Source of the DNA: Protonemura montana
Lineage: Eukaryota > Arthropoda > Insecta > Plecoptera > Nemouridae
Assembly: GCA_947568835.1 (NCBI GenBank)
Contig: OX387602.1
Coordinates: 17,659,021-17,723,020 of the forward strand
Length of the DNA: 64,000 nt
Direction of reading: 5' to 3'
Positions 57,901 to 64,000 of this stretch are shown here, piece after piece. Positions within the stretch are counted from its first letter, which is position 1, and every line of letters starts with the position of its first letter. The position numbers and the translations under genes are program-made. Below the pieces are notes generated by a model, which was not told where the DNA came from, searched no databases, and saw only the letters and a list, made by a program, of their open reading frames with translations.

Positions 57901-60636
57901 TACAACATGACCATTACCCCCATGTGCCATTCTTATATCCACACACATGCATTGTGCTTGAGGAAAATTGTGGATATTTCATAAAAATCGAGACAACATC
58001 GTGTAGCAATGAAAGTGCGTTGTTTAGGCGAATGAATTAATTTAACAGATAGTTACTTCCACGACTTGATAATGGCCCATTGTGTTGTCTGTTATTGCAG
58101 TGGTAATGAATTAAAATTTGTGATTTCCCATAGTGTAAAAGAATTGCGATACGCGCCGAAACGATTAAATGGCCCATCACGGGTTTAAAGAAAATGGCAA
58201 TAGCTTATTAGCCAAAGGAGGCGATTTGGTAGCGTATTTTTCTTCTTTATAAACGTTCGCCTCGAGTGAAAACGCAACAGAAGTTATCCGCGAGGATCTC
58301 GTTGACCTTATAAGTAACTTATTTATGTAAATAGCTCGGTTTAGCATGTCAATTGCGGGACATTCCTTGTGGTGATTCGCGACTCCACTGCAATTATCGG
58401 GCCAGTAACATGCCTGCATACTTGACAGATGCTGTTGGCCTCAAGTGACGTTTCAAATTGCAAATATACTTAGCTTTCAATAATATGTTATTGCCGATGC
58501 AGTGTTTAATTTTAGCAAAGTGGTTTTCGAAAGTGTTTACTGTTCAGAGTAGATGGTTTTGTTCCATATAAAGAGTCGAAGCAAAGATTGATGTTAAATT
58601 TTGTGAGGCATGGTGCGAGTATAAACCAAACCACAATGGCGATTTACAACCGTAGAAATGTATCCAGGCAACTTTGTTGATTTAAAAATCAAACAGAAAT
58701 CTGGCTTTCTCATGTATGCCTACGCACCCGCGGCAAATGTATTGTAACTTACAGGCGCATTGCTCAAGAAAACAGTCTATACACAGCACATACGAAATGT
58801 GTTAAGCATAATTTTTGATTACAATAATTTGTTAACGTGTCGGAGCACATGCGATTCTAATAAAGCGCAATTCTCCGACTTTTGAAACGCAACGCGCAAT
58901 GGTAGTTCGATCTTGTCTCGTGTAATTACTTTTAGCCACACATCCTATTCCTGTGTCATGCTCGACCGACTCATCTGTCTTAGGCAACGTAGCCCAAGAC
59001 TGATCGGCAGCGGCAGGCAATCATCGAACGCATACTAAACGTAGGCGGCAGAAGGCACTGCTCTAGCGGAGAGCGGACACACAAAGGGATGATCATTGCA
59101 TCGTAGTCATGCACTAACGGTATGGCATTCAGCCTTCTTAGACGCTTGTTTCCCGAAGGTCGACTAGTCCACTGACTCAAATGTGATTGAAGGAGCCAAT
59201 CTGCCCTTTACATTATTATATTATACCCACAAGTCCGTGATCTTTGTGTTTCTGATTGAAACCGCAGAGATGAAATCTGTGGAAAAATGTCTTGTTGCAC
59301 GAAAGTAAATCCAAGGCTGGTCAAGAAAAGCATGGGCTTTTGTCCAACCGGAACTCGGAACGCGTCACTGTTTTACATGGAACTAATTTTGGAACAGAGT
59401 TTAAGGTTTATAATTAATTAAAAAAAACAGAGTGTGTGGGTGAAATTGCGCATAGCCCCCCAAGGTGTGCGTGGGTGGTCAAAAAGACCGAAACGTGTGA
59501 TGTACCTCCGTACTTTTTGTTCACATTATGTCACTGTCGACAACCATAAGAATGTGCTCACTGCATCTCTAATATTGGTGGTGCAGAGACATGCCTTTCA
59601 TGGAGCCCAGCTTCGAAATTATATATTATCTAAGATAAAATCTAATACGTAAGAAGAAATAAGAAACCCAGAAGTAAAAAAAAAAAGAAAAACGTTATAG
59701 ATATCATATTGAGTCAATCAAATGGTTAACAAAACTCTGCCATATCATGGGAATATCCACGATATTCTTCTCCCATTGTAATTTAAGTGGCCCAGAACCT
59801 ACATCACAAACGTATCGAACAATGCACAAATCAAAGTAATATAAAAAATATCATCACGGTTCGACAGTGCATTATCAAGCTGTGCGTAAGCCCCGGGTCC
59901 CGAAAGCACGCACAGCGCCGACGCTGGGTGCGGATAATGCGTTCACGGCTGGAGACTTCAACGCACGGAGATCATATTTAGAGACTGTATAACGTCCACG
60001 TTTCCTGGCGATGGCTATCTAGGCAAGTACGATGTAATACACGACACGAGACGAATCAAATCCATAGCTACATCTTCATCTGCGAGTTGGTATACGACGG
60101 AACAAATGCTCTTGGTAGTGAAAATAAGCTAGACTCATGCCCTTTTCGAGAAGTCGTGTTCTGGCAAAGGTGAACGCCAGGCACAATATTTCGAAACTTT
60201 CTCGAATAGTGATTTTAATGAAGACATTTCTTTACTTTTCCGTACAAAACTGGCTTGTAATGCATGATTATTATTGGTATCGAGTTTCAAGTGATTCGTT
60301 ATTTTATGGCCACATGTAAGTATTAAATGGTTTCACGTATACATATTTGTAATGGACTCAAATAATTTCGAAATGTCACAGAGAAACGAGTAAAATGAAA
60401 CATTTAATGATCCGTAAAATATCAATCGACTTGCAACATTTGTTATCTTCATAATAAGATGTCACTCATTTCGCTGCGGATAAAAAGGCATTCGATACAT
60501 CGAATTAATGAAAAGTGACTTTCGGGTAAAGTGCCTGAATTTTATCTTACCTTCCTCCGTAGATGGGAGTTGCCTCGTCGTCGTCCGAGTTCTCGTCACT
60601 CAGGTCGTTCCTAATGGGCATCGCCTGGTTCGTCAT
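36606..60636 (-). CDS. CHS1: chitin synthase 1 (CHS1 / krotzkopf verkehrt type), 21 coding exons, 1583 aa
   Basis: Family 2 glycosyltransferase that polymerises UDP-GlcNAc into chitin at the plasma membrane for cuticle and trachea. Assembled from 21 GT-AG exons whose phases close exactly; each transcript would use 19, giving 1583 residues, within the normal CHS1 range. The layout is an N-terminal multi-pass membrane region (about residues 50-470) and the [11 protein letters not shown] motif in exon 7. The catalytic core follows: DGD 733-735, EDR 837-839 and QRRRW 874-878. Then come a membrane cluster with WGTRE at 1057-1061, a charged coiled-coil stretch (about 1070-1153), an acidic linker, two more membrane segments (exons 17/18 and 19) and a basic C-terminal tail. 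All catalytic motifs are intact. The ATG at 60634-60636 follows an acceptor AG by two bases, so at least one 5' non-coding exon lies upstream. Two exon pairs are duplicated and presumably alternative. A dynein gene is nested in intron 4 on the other strand. Confidence 0.97.
37098..37119. repeat. (AT)n run in CHS1 intron 20
   Basis: Twenty-two bases of perfect AT alternation in the last CHS1 intron. Confidence 0.9.
37206..37446 (-). CDS. CHS1: CHS1 exon 20
   Basis: 241 nt. Encodes [38 protein letters not shown] and [15 protein letters not shown], the cytosolic C-terminal region. Acceptor CCACACAG, donor G|GTGCGT. Confidence 0.95.
37723..37890 (-). CDS. CHS1: CHS1 exon 19
   Basis: 168 nt. Encodes [20 protein letters not shown], a membrane span and [20 protein letters not shown], the highly conserved last transmembrane unit. 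Acceptor TGCATTCAAG, donor AAG|GTAAGA. Confidence 0.96.
38219..38311. repeat. inverted 11-mers in CHS1 intron after exon 18
   Basis: CATGGAAAATG (38219-38229) and CATTTTCCATG (38301-38311) are exact reverse complements separated by 71 bases, in the 1.25 kb intron after the alternative 59-residue exons. A nearby GTAGCT/AGCTAC pair extends the partial symmetry. Confidence 0.5.
39146..39322 (-). CDS. CHS1: CHS1 exon 18 (59-residue alternative exon, copy b)
   Basis: 177 nt = 59 codons, phase 0 at both ends; acceptor TTATTTCAG, donor GAG|GTAAAG. Encodes [20 protein letters not shown], one span and [17 protein letters not shown]. About 39 of 59 residues match copy a by hand count. NIT adds a possible N-glycosylation site that copy a lacks. 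Confidence 0.95.
39544..39720 (-). CDS. CHS1: CHS1 exon 17 (59-residue alternative exon, copy a)
   Basis: 177 nt = 59 codons, phase 0 at both ends; acceptor GTTTTCTAG, donor GAG|GTAAAC. Encodes [20 protein letters not shown], one membrane span and [17 protein letters not shown]. The length of exactly 59 residues and the position match the known mutually exclusive exon pair of insect CHS1 genes. Confidence 0.94.
40109..40269 (-). CDS. CHS1: CHS1 exon 16
   Basis: 161 nt. Encodes [40 protein letters not shown]. The donor AAG|GTCAGT leads to either 59-residue alternative exon. Confidence 0.95.
40350..40510 (-). CDS. CHS1: CHS1 exon 15 (acidic linker)
   Basis: 161 nt. Encodes [20 protein letters not shown], a DHHH cluster and an Asp/Glu-rich stretch ending DETSSSRS. 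Low complexity and poorly conserved in the family. Acceptor CCCTTACAG, donor G|GTATGC. Confidence 0.9.
40695..40712. repeat. 18-bp perfect palindrome in the intron after CHS1 exon 14
   Basis: GTGAACATATATGTTCAC reads identically on both strands. It is preceded by two copies of GTCACTATAGT within 40672-40697. Confidence 0.8.
40799..41049 (-). CDS. CHS1: CHS1 exon 14 (coiled coil; numbering counts 12b as 13)
   Basis: 251 nt. Encodes a charged helix ([20 protein letters not shown]) then [26 protein letters not shown] and a second heptad-like helix [22 protein letters not shown]1, unlike CHS2, carries coiled coils here. Acceptor CTATTTAG, donor AG|GTATGC. Confidence 0.94.
41584..41889 (-). CDS. 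CHS1: CHS1 exon 12b (102-residue alternative exon, divergent)
   Basis: 306 nt, phase 0 at both ends; acceptor CACTCTACAG, donor CAG|GTAGAT. Encodes [68 protein letters not shown] and [14 protein letters not shown]. Same span, length and key motifs as exon 12a. Substitutions such as [17 protein letters not shown] and FNMDNV recall the CHS2 (gut) class or other chitin synthases, a comparison made from memory. The frame is intact and under evident constraint, so this is a functional alternative, not a decayed copy. Confidence 0.92.
42145..42450 (-). CDS. CHS1: CHS1 exon 12a (102-residue alternative exon, CHS1-like)
   Basis: 306 nt, phase 0 at both ends; acceptor TTCTTGTCCAG, donor AAG|GTGTGT. 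Encodes [57 protein letters not shown] and [14 protein letters not shown]: the membrane cluster that follows the catalytic centre. It resembles the ordinary insect CHS1 sequence closely. It has a homologous copy of identical length 255 bases downstream (exon 12b), about 52 of 102 residues identical by hand count. Confidence 0.95.
42627..43021 (-). CDS. CHS1: CHS1 exon 11 (EDR and QRRRW)
   Basis: 395 nt. Encodes [20 protein letters not shown] with the catalytic EDR, then [13 protein letters not shown] with the QRRRW acceptor-binding signature, and two membrane spans ending CFTCKSSIQ. The donor CAG|GTATGT leads to either copy of exon 12. Confidence 0.97.
43251..43291. repeat. TCTATT-type pyrimidine repeat in CHS1 intron 10
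   Basis: Repeated CTATTT units followed by a T run. On the coding (minus) strand this is purine-rich. Confidence 0.8.
43400..43600 (-). CDS. CHS1: CHS1 exon 10
   Basis: 201 nt, phase 1 to 1. Encodes [36 protein letters not shown] and [16 protein letters not shown], near-invariant in arthropod chitin synthases. Confidence 0.97.
43805..44015 (-). CDS. CHS1: CHS1 exon 9 (DGD motif)
   Basis: 211 nt. Encodes [20 protein letters not shown] and [18 protein letters not shown] (residues 733-735) is the metal/UDP-binding aspartate motif of the glycosyltransferase. Ends CGRIHPIGS. Confidence 0.97.
44436..44698 (-). CDS. CHS1: CHS1 exon 8 (catalytic region)
   Basis: 263 nt. Encodes [53 protein letters not shown] and [20 protein letters not shown]. 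Donor CAG|GTACGC. Confidence 0.97.
45003..45261 (-). CDS. CHS1: CHS1 exon 7 (start of catalytic region)
   Basis: 259 nt. Encodes [14 protein letters not shown] and the conserved [20 protein letters not shown], then [17 protein letters not shown]. Insect CHS1 has CATMWHET here; this gene has CCTMWHET. Confidence 0.97.
46416..46807 (-). CDS. CHS1: CHS1 exon 6
   Basis: 392 nt. Encodes [48 protein letters not shown] and the span [18 protein letters not shown], then the start of the cytosolic region ([13 protein letters not shown]). Confidence 0.97.
47164..47311 (-). CDS. CHS1: CHS1 exon 5
   Basis: 148 nt. Encodes [20 protein letters not shown] (variable extracellular loop in the family) and the span [18 protein letters not shown]. 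Donor G|GTAAGT. Confidence 0.95.
47523..47536 (+). promoter_or_regulatory. RFX X-box-like motif upstream of DNAI3
   Basis: GTAGCCATGGGAAC matches the palindromic X-box GTTGCCATGGCAAC at 12 of 14 positions; the two differences are symmetric. RFX factors bind such sites in promoters of cilium genes in animals. It lies 247 bases before the DNAI3 ATG. The match is by eye and binding is inferred. Confidence 0.4.
47627..47769 (+). other. possible 5' UTR intron of DNAI3
   Basis: CAG|GTGAGT at 47624-47632 is a strong donor, and AATGCAG at 47763-47769 can serve as acceptor just before the ATG at 47783. Without splicing, the leader would contain an upstream ATG-GCG-TAA at 47724 that splicing would remove. 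No transcript evidence is available. Confidence 0.3.
47783..51013 (+). CDS. DNAI3: dynein axonemal intermediate chain 3 (WDR63), intronless, 1076 aa
   Basis: Intermediate chain of the inner dynein arm (I1/f), which links the motor to its docking sites on the axoneme of cilia and sperm tails. A single open frame of 1076 codons starts at ATG 47783 (CGTCATGGC, good context); the frame is open a little further upstream but has no ATG there. Order: basic lysine-rich start; conserved family N-domain; YQSFTDV at about 316; WD40 blades from about 330 to 795. Recognisable blades include [46 protein letters not shown] and [10 protein letters not shown]. After the propeller come a long charged coiled coil (about 805-975) and an acidic tail. 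It matches the vertebrate WDR63 layout and is somewhat longer. It lies antisense within CHS1 intron 4. Lack of introns beside a 20-intron host gene suggests retroposition. No frameshift or stop is seen. Confidence 0.95.
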   Translation: MADLKKVRRGGKRHKHDDNTLVAQQKKDPGIQIEGVTRVTLQTITQKILNCVIGEHVTSEVPWKFVSKETVEDNIDLHDESSDFLPIKDLIKEFQGDKILVGYNAHSDEENEFYVCVTKDAEEAVLAILEQVREAQEQKIRNAIHKQVKHWDSLGSEVEVDENIIKDTRPLKIIEAVTTIGQIRDPTMFGDRNADEGYNTYVEFGPPRFEINVVNKRRVHVGVQVTPSTVENEAQTVPGLPINACTQYEFSVDIGKQLDNKDVVTKLGEFLETNTDGVCQELVFNETFDLHKRDYEQLIADEKDTKPPQKIHFDEYQSFTDVKNAKGKFISCCCWHPMWTGIVAVGYARNTKNNEAIDDPYFDSVRDDIFDQKSCLIWSISDSLNPKLILECPRDVHTLAFCPWNENILIGGGVNGQIVVWDIFDKLAAVETEIIRTPDQERHHTILDKLMKWLKPAKSVEYLTPTAVSDLEYSHVGCITDITWLNPFWRVTNIGKVRVAAEDDQTMQFMTSSLDGSIYFWDLNAPITEKVSSQSASKKKKKTVPIDTTKYVSPYRSISRLFKPQFRIKIIYPGLEEFIPLTAMSFKVPPYSYHLVDDAPAKRLTDRVRYTNDTIPWPTIDELPFKEVYVGTSDGNIIMNTWDGLSFVPAEAVASETGHQQACGSIHDGPLTALSQSPFMSDIFLSVGGRIFAIWKDNFQDGPIFYRRAEVNLSSCMWSPFQPSMFFITLSNGTMQIWDVMLRSNAPTLVQTISGKILTGTFYHPLPLPRNIVGIADFNGSLRLFFIPEEYTKREKDDVAKTSLFFERELDRKERVLKIWQKKWLATNAERLRLLQLQDDQREADRKYEKEMKAMMEEAARRARAEELRKIESKKSAEDKIHDKTKKRLEKVQETRMTEVIMSKKNMKMADAIAKRQPLEELKAQTKEKMKQVAARHSQREQIFENTISTLFPETTEPIRTNVSQPYLLTEEFAAQKEAVAKQYEAWDAWSMNFLAEHPYQKDKDWLQVLDEGREIRKSLDVALSQRNYHQIRYELRCPKVKAKKAKKRDAEEGEEDAGVVEEEPEIHGEPVEEET
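51236..51241 (+). terminator. poly(A) signal AATAAA of DNAI3
   Basis: Canonical AATAAA 223 bases after the DNAI3 stop and 142 bases short of CHS1 exon 4, so the nested transcript can end inside the host intron. Confidence 0.7.
51383..51789 (-). CDS. CHS1: CHS1 exon 4
   Basis: 407 nt. Encodes further N-terminal spans, including [30 protein letters not shown] and [13 protein letters not shown]. The donor GAA|GTGAGT opens the 4.07 kb intron that holds the nested DNAI3 gene. Confidence 0.96.
52041..52334 (-). CDS. CHS1: CHS1 exon 3
   Basis: 294 nt, phase 1 to 1. Encodes [28 protein letters not shown] and METFHTIG: three membrane spans of the N-terminal domain. Ends [11 protein letters not shown]. 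Confidence 0.96.
52829..52844. repeat. run of 16 A in CHS1 intron 2
   Basis: Sixteen consecutive A on the plus strand. On the CHS1 strand this is a T tract within intron 2, 134 bases after the exon 2 donor, too far from the exon 3 acceptor to be its polypyrimidine tract. Confidence 0.9.
52978..53222 (-). CDS. CHS1: CHS1 exon 2
   Basis: 245 nt. Encodes [18 protein letters not shown], then the first membrane segment ([21 protein letters not shown]) and [11 protein letters not shown], all close to the insect CHS1 pattern. Acceptor TTTGTTTCAG, donor G|GTAATT. Confidence 0.95.
53223..60550 (-). other. CHS1: CHS1 intron 1 (7.3 kb)
   Basis: Spans from the exon 1 donor (GTAAGA) to the exon 2 acceptor (TTTGTTTCAG). 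I see no further exon. It holds an open frame with ATG at 54453-54890 (145 codons, no recognisable domain, probably chance), a 10-bp-period TTTTCTGTTA repeat at about 56107-56167 and a short CpG-rich patch at 56560-56700. Long first introns of developmental genes often carry enhancers, but none can be identified by eye. Confidence 0.85.
56107..56167. repeat. tandem repeat with 10-bp period (TTTTCTGTTA)
   Basis: Two perfect and several imperfect units of TTTTCTGTTA/TTTTCTGAAT in CHS1 intron 1. Confidence 0.75.
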
Positions 60637-60638
60637 GG
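60551..60638 (-). CDS. CHS1: CHS1 coding exon 1
   Basis: Acceptor TTTCTTACAG precedes CC-ATG; 86 coding nt, [14 protein letters not shown] followed by an acidic run and TPIYGG. The donor is AG|GTAAGA. Insect CHS1 proteins begin with a similar acidic, short cytosolic leader. The acceptor two bases before ATG shows an upstream untranslated exon exists. Confidence 0.88.
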
Positions 60639-63600
60639 CTGTAAGAAAATCACAGACAAGTCAAAAGATGTTCCCAGAGCACGATTGTCAAAGCGCTCGT
60701 GATTTCTAGAGCCTGGGATGTGGGAAAGCACATGTGTGTTTTGGGCACAGCCTCTGAATCGTTTCCTATTATCGTCGCTAGAGATCTGAGCATCTACATC
60801 AGTTTTAAAAGGGAAAAAAAACACCACATTGGACGAATCTAAAATGCGGTCAGTGGTGCGAATCATGCAAAGAAGAGGCTATAATCTAGAACAAGTCTGT
60901 TTTGGAGCACAAACCAACAATTAGTTTGGATCACTTTATGTCGGCCGCGGCTTCCCATGATTTGGTCACAATTTCAACGCAGAGCCACGCATGCAGCCGC
61001 ACCGGATAACGGTAATCCGAGGATCGAGTACAAAATTGCATGGTTTTGGCTTCGTTCTCGTGTTCGAGAAGTCTCGCTCTAGTTGGAAGCGAGTGGTCAG
61101 TCAACAAGTCTTATTCTTCGGGCGTGTCTTCTACATCTAGACGACCTTCGGTCGAGTTTCGTCGTTTTATTTTAATCACGAGCAAGGTCACCACACGTTT
61201 ACGGTATTCGATCAATTCTTGGCACATGTCTTATTTTTCCTAACGGTATAGCAAAAAATTACAAAGTCATTCTTTTAATAATGGTATAACTTGGTAATAA
61301 TTTGGAGGCTTTTATGACTCGTCTTGAACGAAGAATGGTTGAGGGAATTATGGAATGGAATTGGGTTTAATTCGAACTCTATTGTTGAAGCCAAATGATG
61401 GTTTTGTAACCTTTTTAGCAGGAAACCAAATCAACATAAAAATGCGAGTCACCCTTTTATGGTGACGTAGGAAAAACTGTTACGGAATCGTTTGATGCAT
61501 AATACTCTCAGTTTGATGAGCGGAGAGTTGAAACGTCAAAGTCCAAGTAAAAAGTGTGCAATTAGCAATCATGAGCAATTCGTGCGCGATGGCCAATGAA
61601 AATCTGATAAATTAAGCGCGATTGCAACTATTGGCCATCTCATCAGAATATTCTAATCGAAATAAACTAGTACTGGTAGCGAACTTGTCAGTAATTTTCA
61701 CAGATAAGATAATGGTCAAGTTCTTGGACAGCTGCATCATGCACGTTTGCCAAATCGAGTAGTTCATTGTGCGTTTGGAGAGAATGCACCAATTCATTGC
61801 ACTGTTAATTGTTTTCGTATCCGAGGACACATGCACTTACTTGCAAAGAGAAGGGGAAACTGAACTTTAATAGGTGAATATATTTTACAGTAATTTCCTT
61901 GCCAGATCTTGATGTGTTTTACTTTTTAATGAGATGCTGTTTAATGTTTGACCGTTTGATAATATTTAAGCGACAGCTGTTATATTTGAAACACCTAGAC
62001 ATCAAATAATTCCACCAAGCATCTATATTGAATCGATTTGTAATATCATTGGAGCTGATTAGACTGACAGTGACATGCACTAATATTGACTCTTAGATTA
62101 ACACCTAGCCTTGTCCCATATGATTTACTTCCTAATTGAAACCCACGAGCAACGTATAAAAAGTTGACTTAGTTTTAATCAATTTCTAATTTCCAGAATA
62201 AAGACTTTACTTTATATCTCTGAATAAAGATACCCTCATAGGTAAATATTGATTAGAAAAATGTGTTCCTTATGATAAACTTAAGGAAAAATTGTATTCG
62301 TGCTCCAAATTTCTTGCCAAGGAAACTTGTAACTAGCTAAAAGATTATACTACAGATTATATTAAGAACTATTATAAGTGATTATGATTTTCATATATGA
62401 ACATGGGTTTTAATTGAGTAGAAATATTTCTATGGACGTTTCTTGCGATAAACTCATCTCAATCGAATTATGGCGAGCCAGGTCTTATAAATTTCCTTCA
62501 AGATACCAATTACGACAGCTGTTTATGGATTATGACAGTTATTCGATGAGATGAGATACACGCCTAATTGCTATCTGATATTGAATTCAAGGATCAATTT
62601 TCGTAACAGAGAGGTATAAGTCACAATTGCATTCCGTTGAAAGGTCAAATTCAACTAGATGCATTTATTGCAGACTGCTCTCCATGGAATGAAGTTATGC
62701 TTCATTGTACAACATTCTTACTTGAAAACCATTGCCTGATAACTGTATTTCAAAGGATAAAGATAGTGGGCGTGAGAAATAATAAGAATAACTAAATCAT
62801 TTAGGTTGCGAATATAAATTGCACTGATTTATCTCTCCGATGATCTCATGATGACCGAGGCGGCAATCCTTTCCCTTTCTACTTAATTTGCACAACGTAA
62901 GAATGGCCGGAGCTTGGAGAGGAGAGGAGAATAAAGTGTCGTGAAAGATATCGATGACATGTTGCATGATTGGCATCGGAAATAATCAATCACATCGCTG
63001 ATAAATTACTGGTGGTGGTTTGCAGACATTTGCAGATAACTTCGGTGAAACTGTTAAAAGAATGTTCTTTACGTATTGCCATGTGCCCTACGGCACTGTA
63101 GAATATTATATTCATGTATGCATATGTAACTATTTATGCATTTCGGATAATTGTTTGTCGACTGATTTTGAAAGTGTTTGTGTTCAAAATAATGCACAGT
63201 AATAACTGCATAAATGCTTGTATAGAAAGTGAAGCCATGAAGCGCGAAGGTGATTACCGATTTTTTTTCTTTTGGAAGATATTGCAACTTCGAAATAATG
63301 TAATAAAATAATGATTTATAATAACATTTCATAGAGCGTTACGTTTACCCGCAAGTGAACGGTGTAATAGCGCATCGAAATGACGAAACAGGGGCATTCG
63401 TTTAATTGCAATGGAAACTAAAATGAATACACATTAAAGATTTTAAGTAGCATGAAAATTATGTGATTTCAGTTAAAAAAGTGATATGCATTGACTAACG
63501 AGTAGAAATTTGGTGGTTAGCTTTTATAAACACCTTTGGCGACATTAAATCAGAACCATTAGAAAGGCGAACGAAATAAGTCTGTCGAGCCCAATACTAT

Positions 63601-64000
63601 TAAGTGTATCATTCGATTTTGTCAATTAAACATTAGTCTACAATATGCATTCCATTCCTCACCACGTGTATTAGGTCGAGGACTTTTATAGGGCGTAAAA
63701 CCGTGCCGCGTCTGTGACAAGACCATTGTTCGTGCAAGACGCATGCGTGGACGCATTAGCGTCATCGGTGCGTCCACAGCGTCCCACCAAGAAACGTAGC
63801 AAGCACAGACAACCCACACTTTGATGTTTTATCGAAGTGCATTTGTGAGTGAGTTGATGTCAAAATTTACGTCGATTAATGGTAACTCGTTGACTTTCAT
63901 GCGGGCAGAAACTTGATCAATTTGCGTCTGTCCTCTGTAATTTATCGAAATTGCTTCAGGTGGGTGACTGTATTACTAGATCATGTACTAAGGCGATACG
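60639..64000. other. upstream region of CHS1
   Basis: No coding exon is visible. Because coding exon 1 begins at a splice acceptor, a 5' non-coding exon and promoter on the minus strand are expected here or beyond the window. The best core-promoter candidate is at 63493-63528. A further TATAAAAG on the minus strand at 63683-63690 lacks an initiator at the right distance. Confidence 0.5.
63493..63528 (-). promoter_or_regulatory. CHS1: candidate CHS1 core promoter
   Basis: On the minus strand TATAAAAG (63528-63521) is followed by TTAGTC (63498-63493), a match to the arthropod initiator, whose A lies 32 bases after the first T of the TATA box. A donor-like GCGG|GTAAAC occurs about 150 bases downstream near 63350, which would make a short 5' exon spliced to the acceptor at 60639-60640. 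TATA words are frequent here by chance, so this is a candidate only. Confidence 0.3.

Noticed and set aside
1-64000. CRISPR arrays, bacterial operons, integrated virus or intact transposon
   Set aside because: No regularly spaced repeats, no reverse transcriptase, transposase, integrase or viral gene motifs, and no long terminal or inverted repeats with target duplications were seen in either strand.

Overview
This is nuclear DNA of an arthropod. The evidence is a cuticle-type chitin synthase, a takeout/JHBP-family secreted protein and a eukaryotic class II tRNA-Ser. The split genes use GT-AG introns with reading-frame phases that close exactly. The 59-residue alternative exon pair in the chitin synthase is the arrangement known from insect CHS1 genes, so a hexapod or another pancrustacean is most likely. 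The order cannot be fixed from the sequence. By eye the DNA is AT-rich, with many short simple repeats.

Positions 1 to about 32.8 kb contain no protein gene I can support, only one tRNA-Ser(AGA) at 19151-19232 and scattered low-complexity tracts. From 32.8 to 35.5 kb lies a complete six-exon takeout/JHBP-like gene on the plus strand, with a TATA box, a signal peptide and 252 codons. It converges on the chitin synthase 1 gene, which fills 36.6-60.6 kb on the minus strand. I assembled 21 coding exons for that gene by following splice sites and phase: 19 used per transcript, 1583 codons. A non-coding 5' exon must lie upstream of 60638, and a 7.3 kb first coding intron separates exon 1 from exon 2.

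The chitin synthase carries two tandem pairs of homologous, equal-length, phase-0 exons. One pair is the familiar 59-residue pair (39146-39322 and 39544-39720). The other is a 102-residue pair (41584-41889 and 42145-42450) covering the membrane cluster after the catalytic centre and the WGTRE motif. The first 102-residue copy looks like ordinary CHS1. The second looks, from memory of the families, more like the gut-type CHS2 class. If each pair is mutually exclusive, one gene could make four enzymes. This is the most interesting observation in the window.

An intact, intronless 1076-codon gene for the axonemal inner-arm dynein intermediate chain DNAI3/WDR63 lies head-on inside chitin synthase intron 4 on the opposite strand. 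It has its own poly(A) signal and an RFX X-box-like motif upstream, so it looks like a separately regulated, possibly retroposed, cilium or sperm gene. The takeout and chitin synthase genes have facing AATAAA signals about 22 bases apart. A strong 29-bp inverted repeat lies in the presumed takeout 3' UTR.
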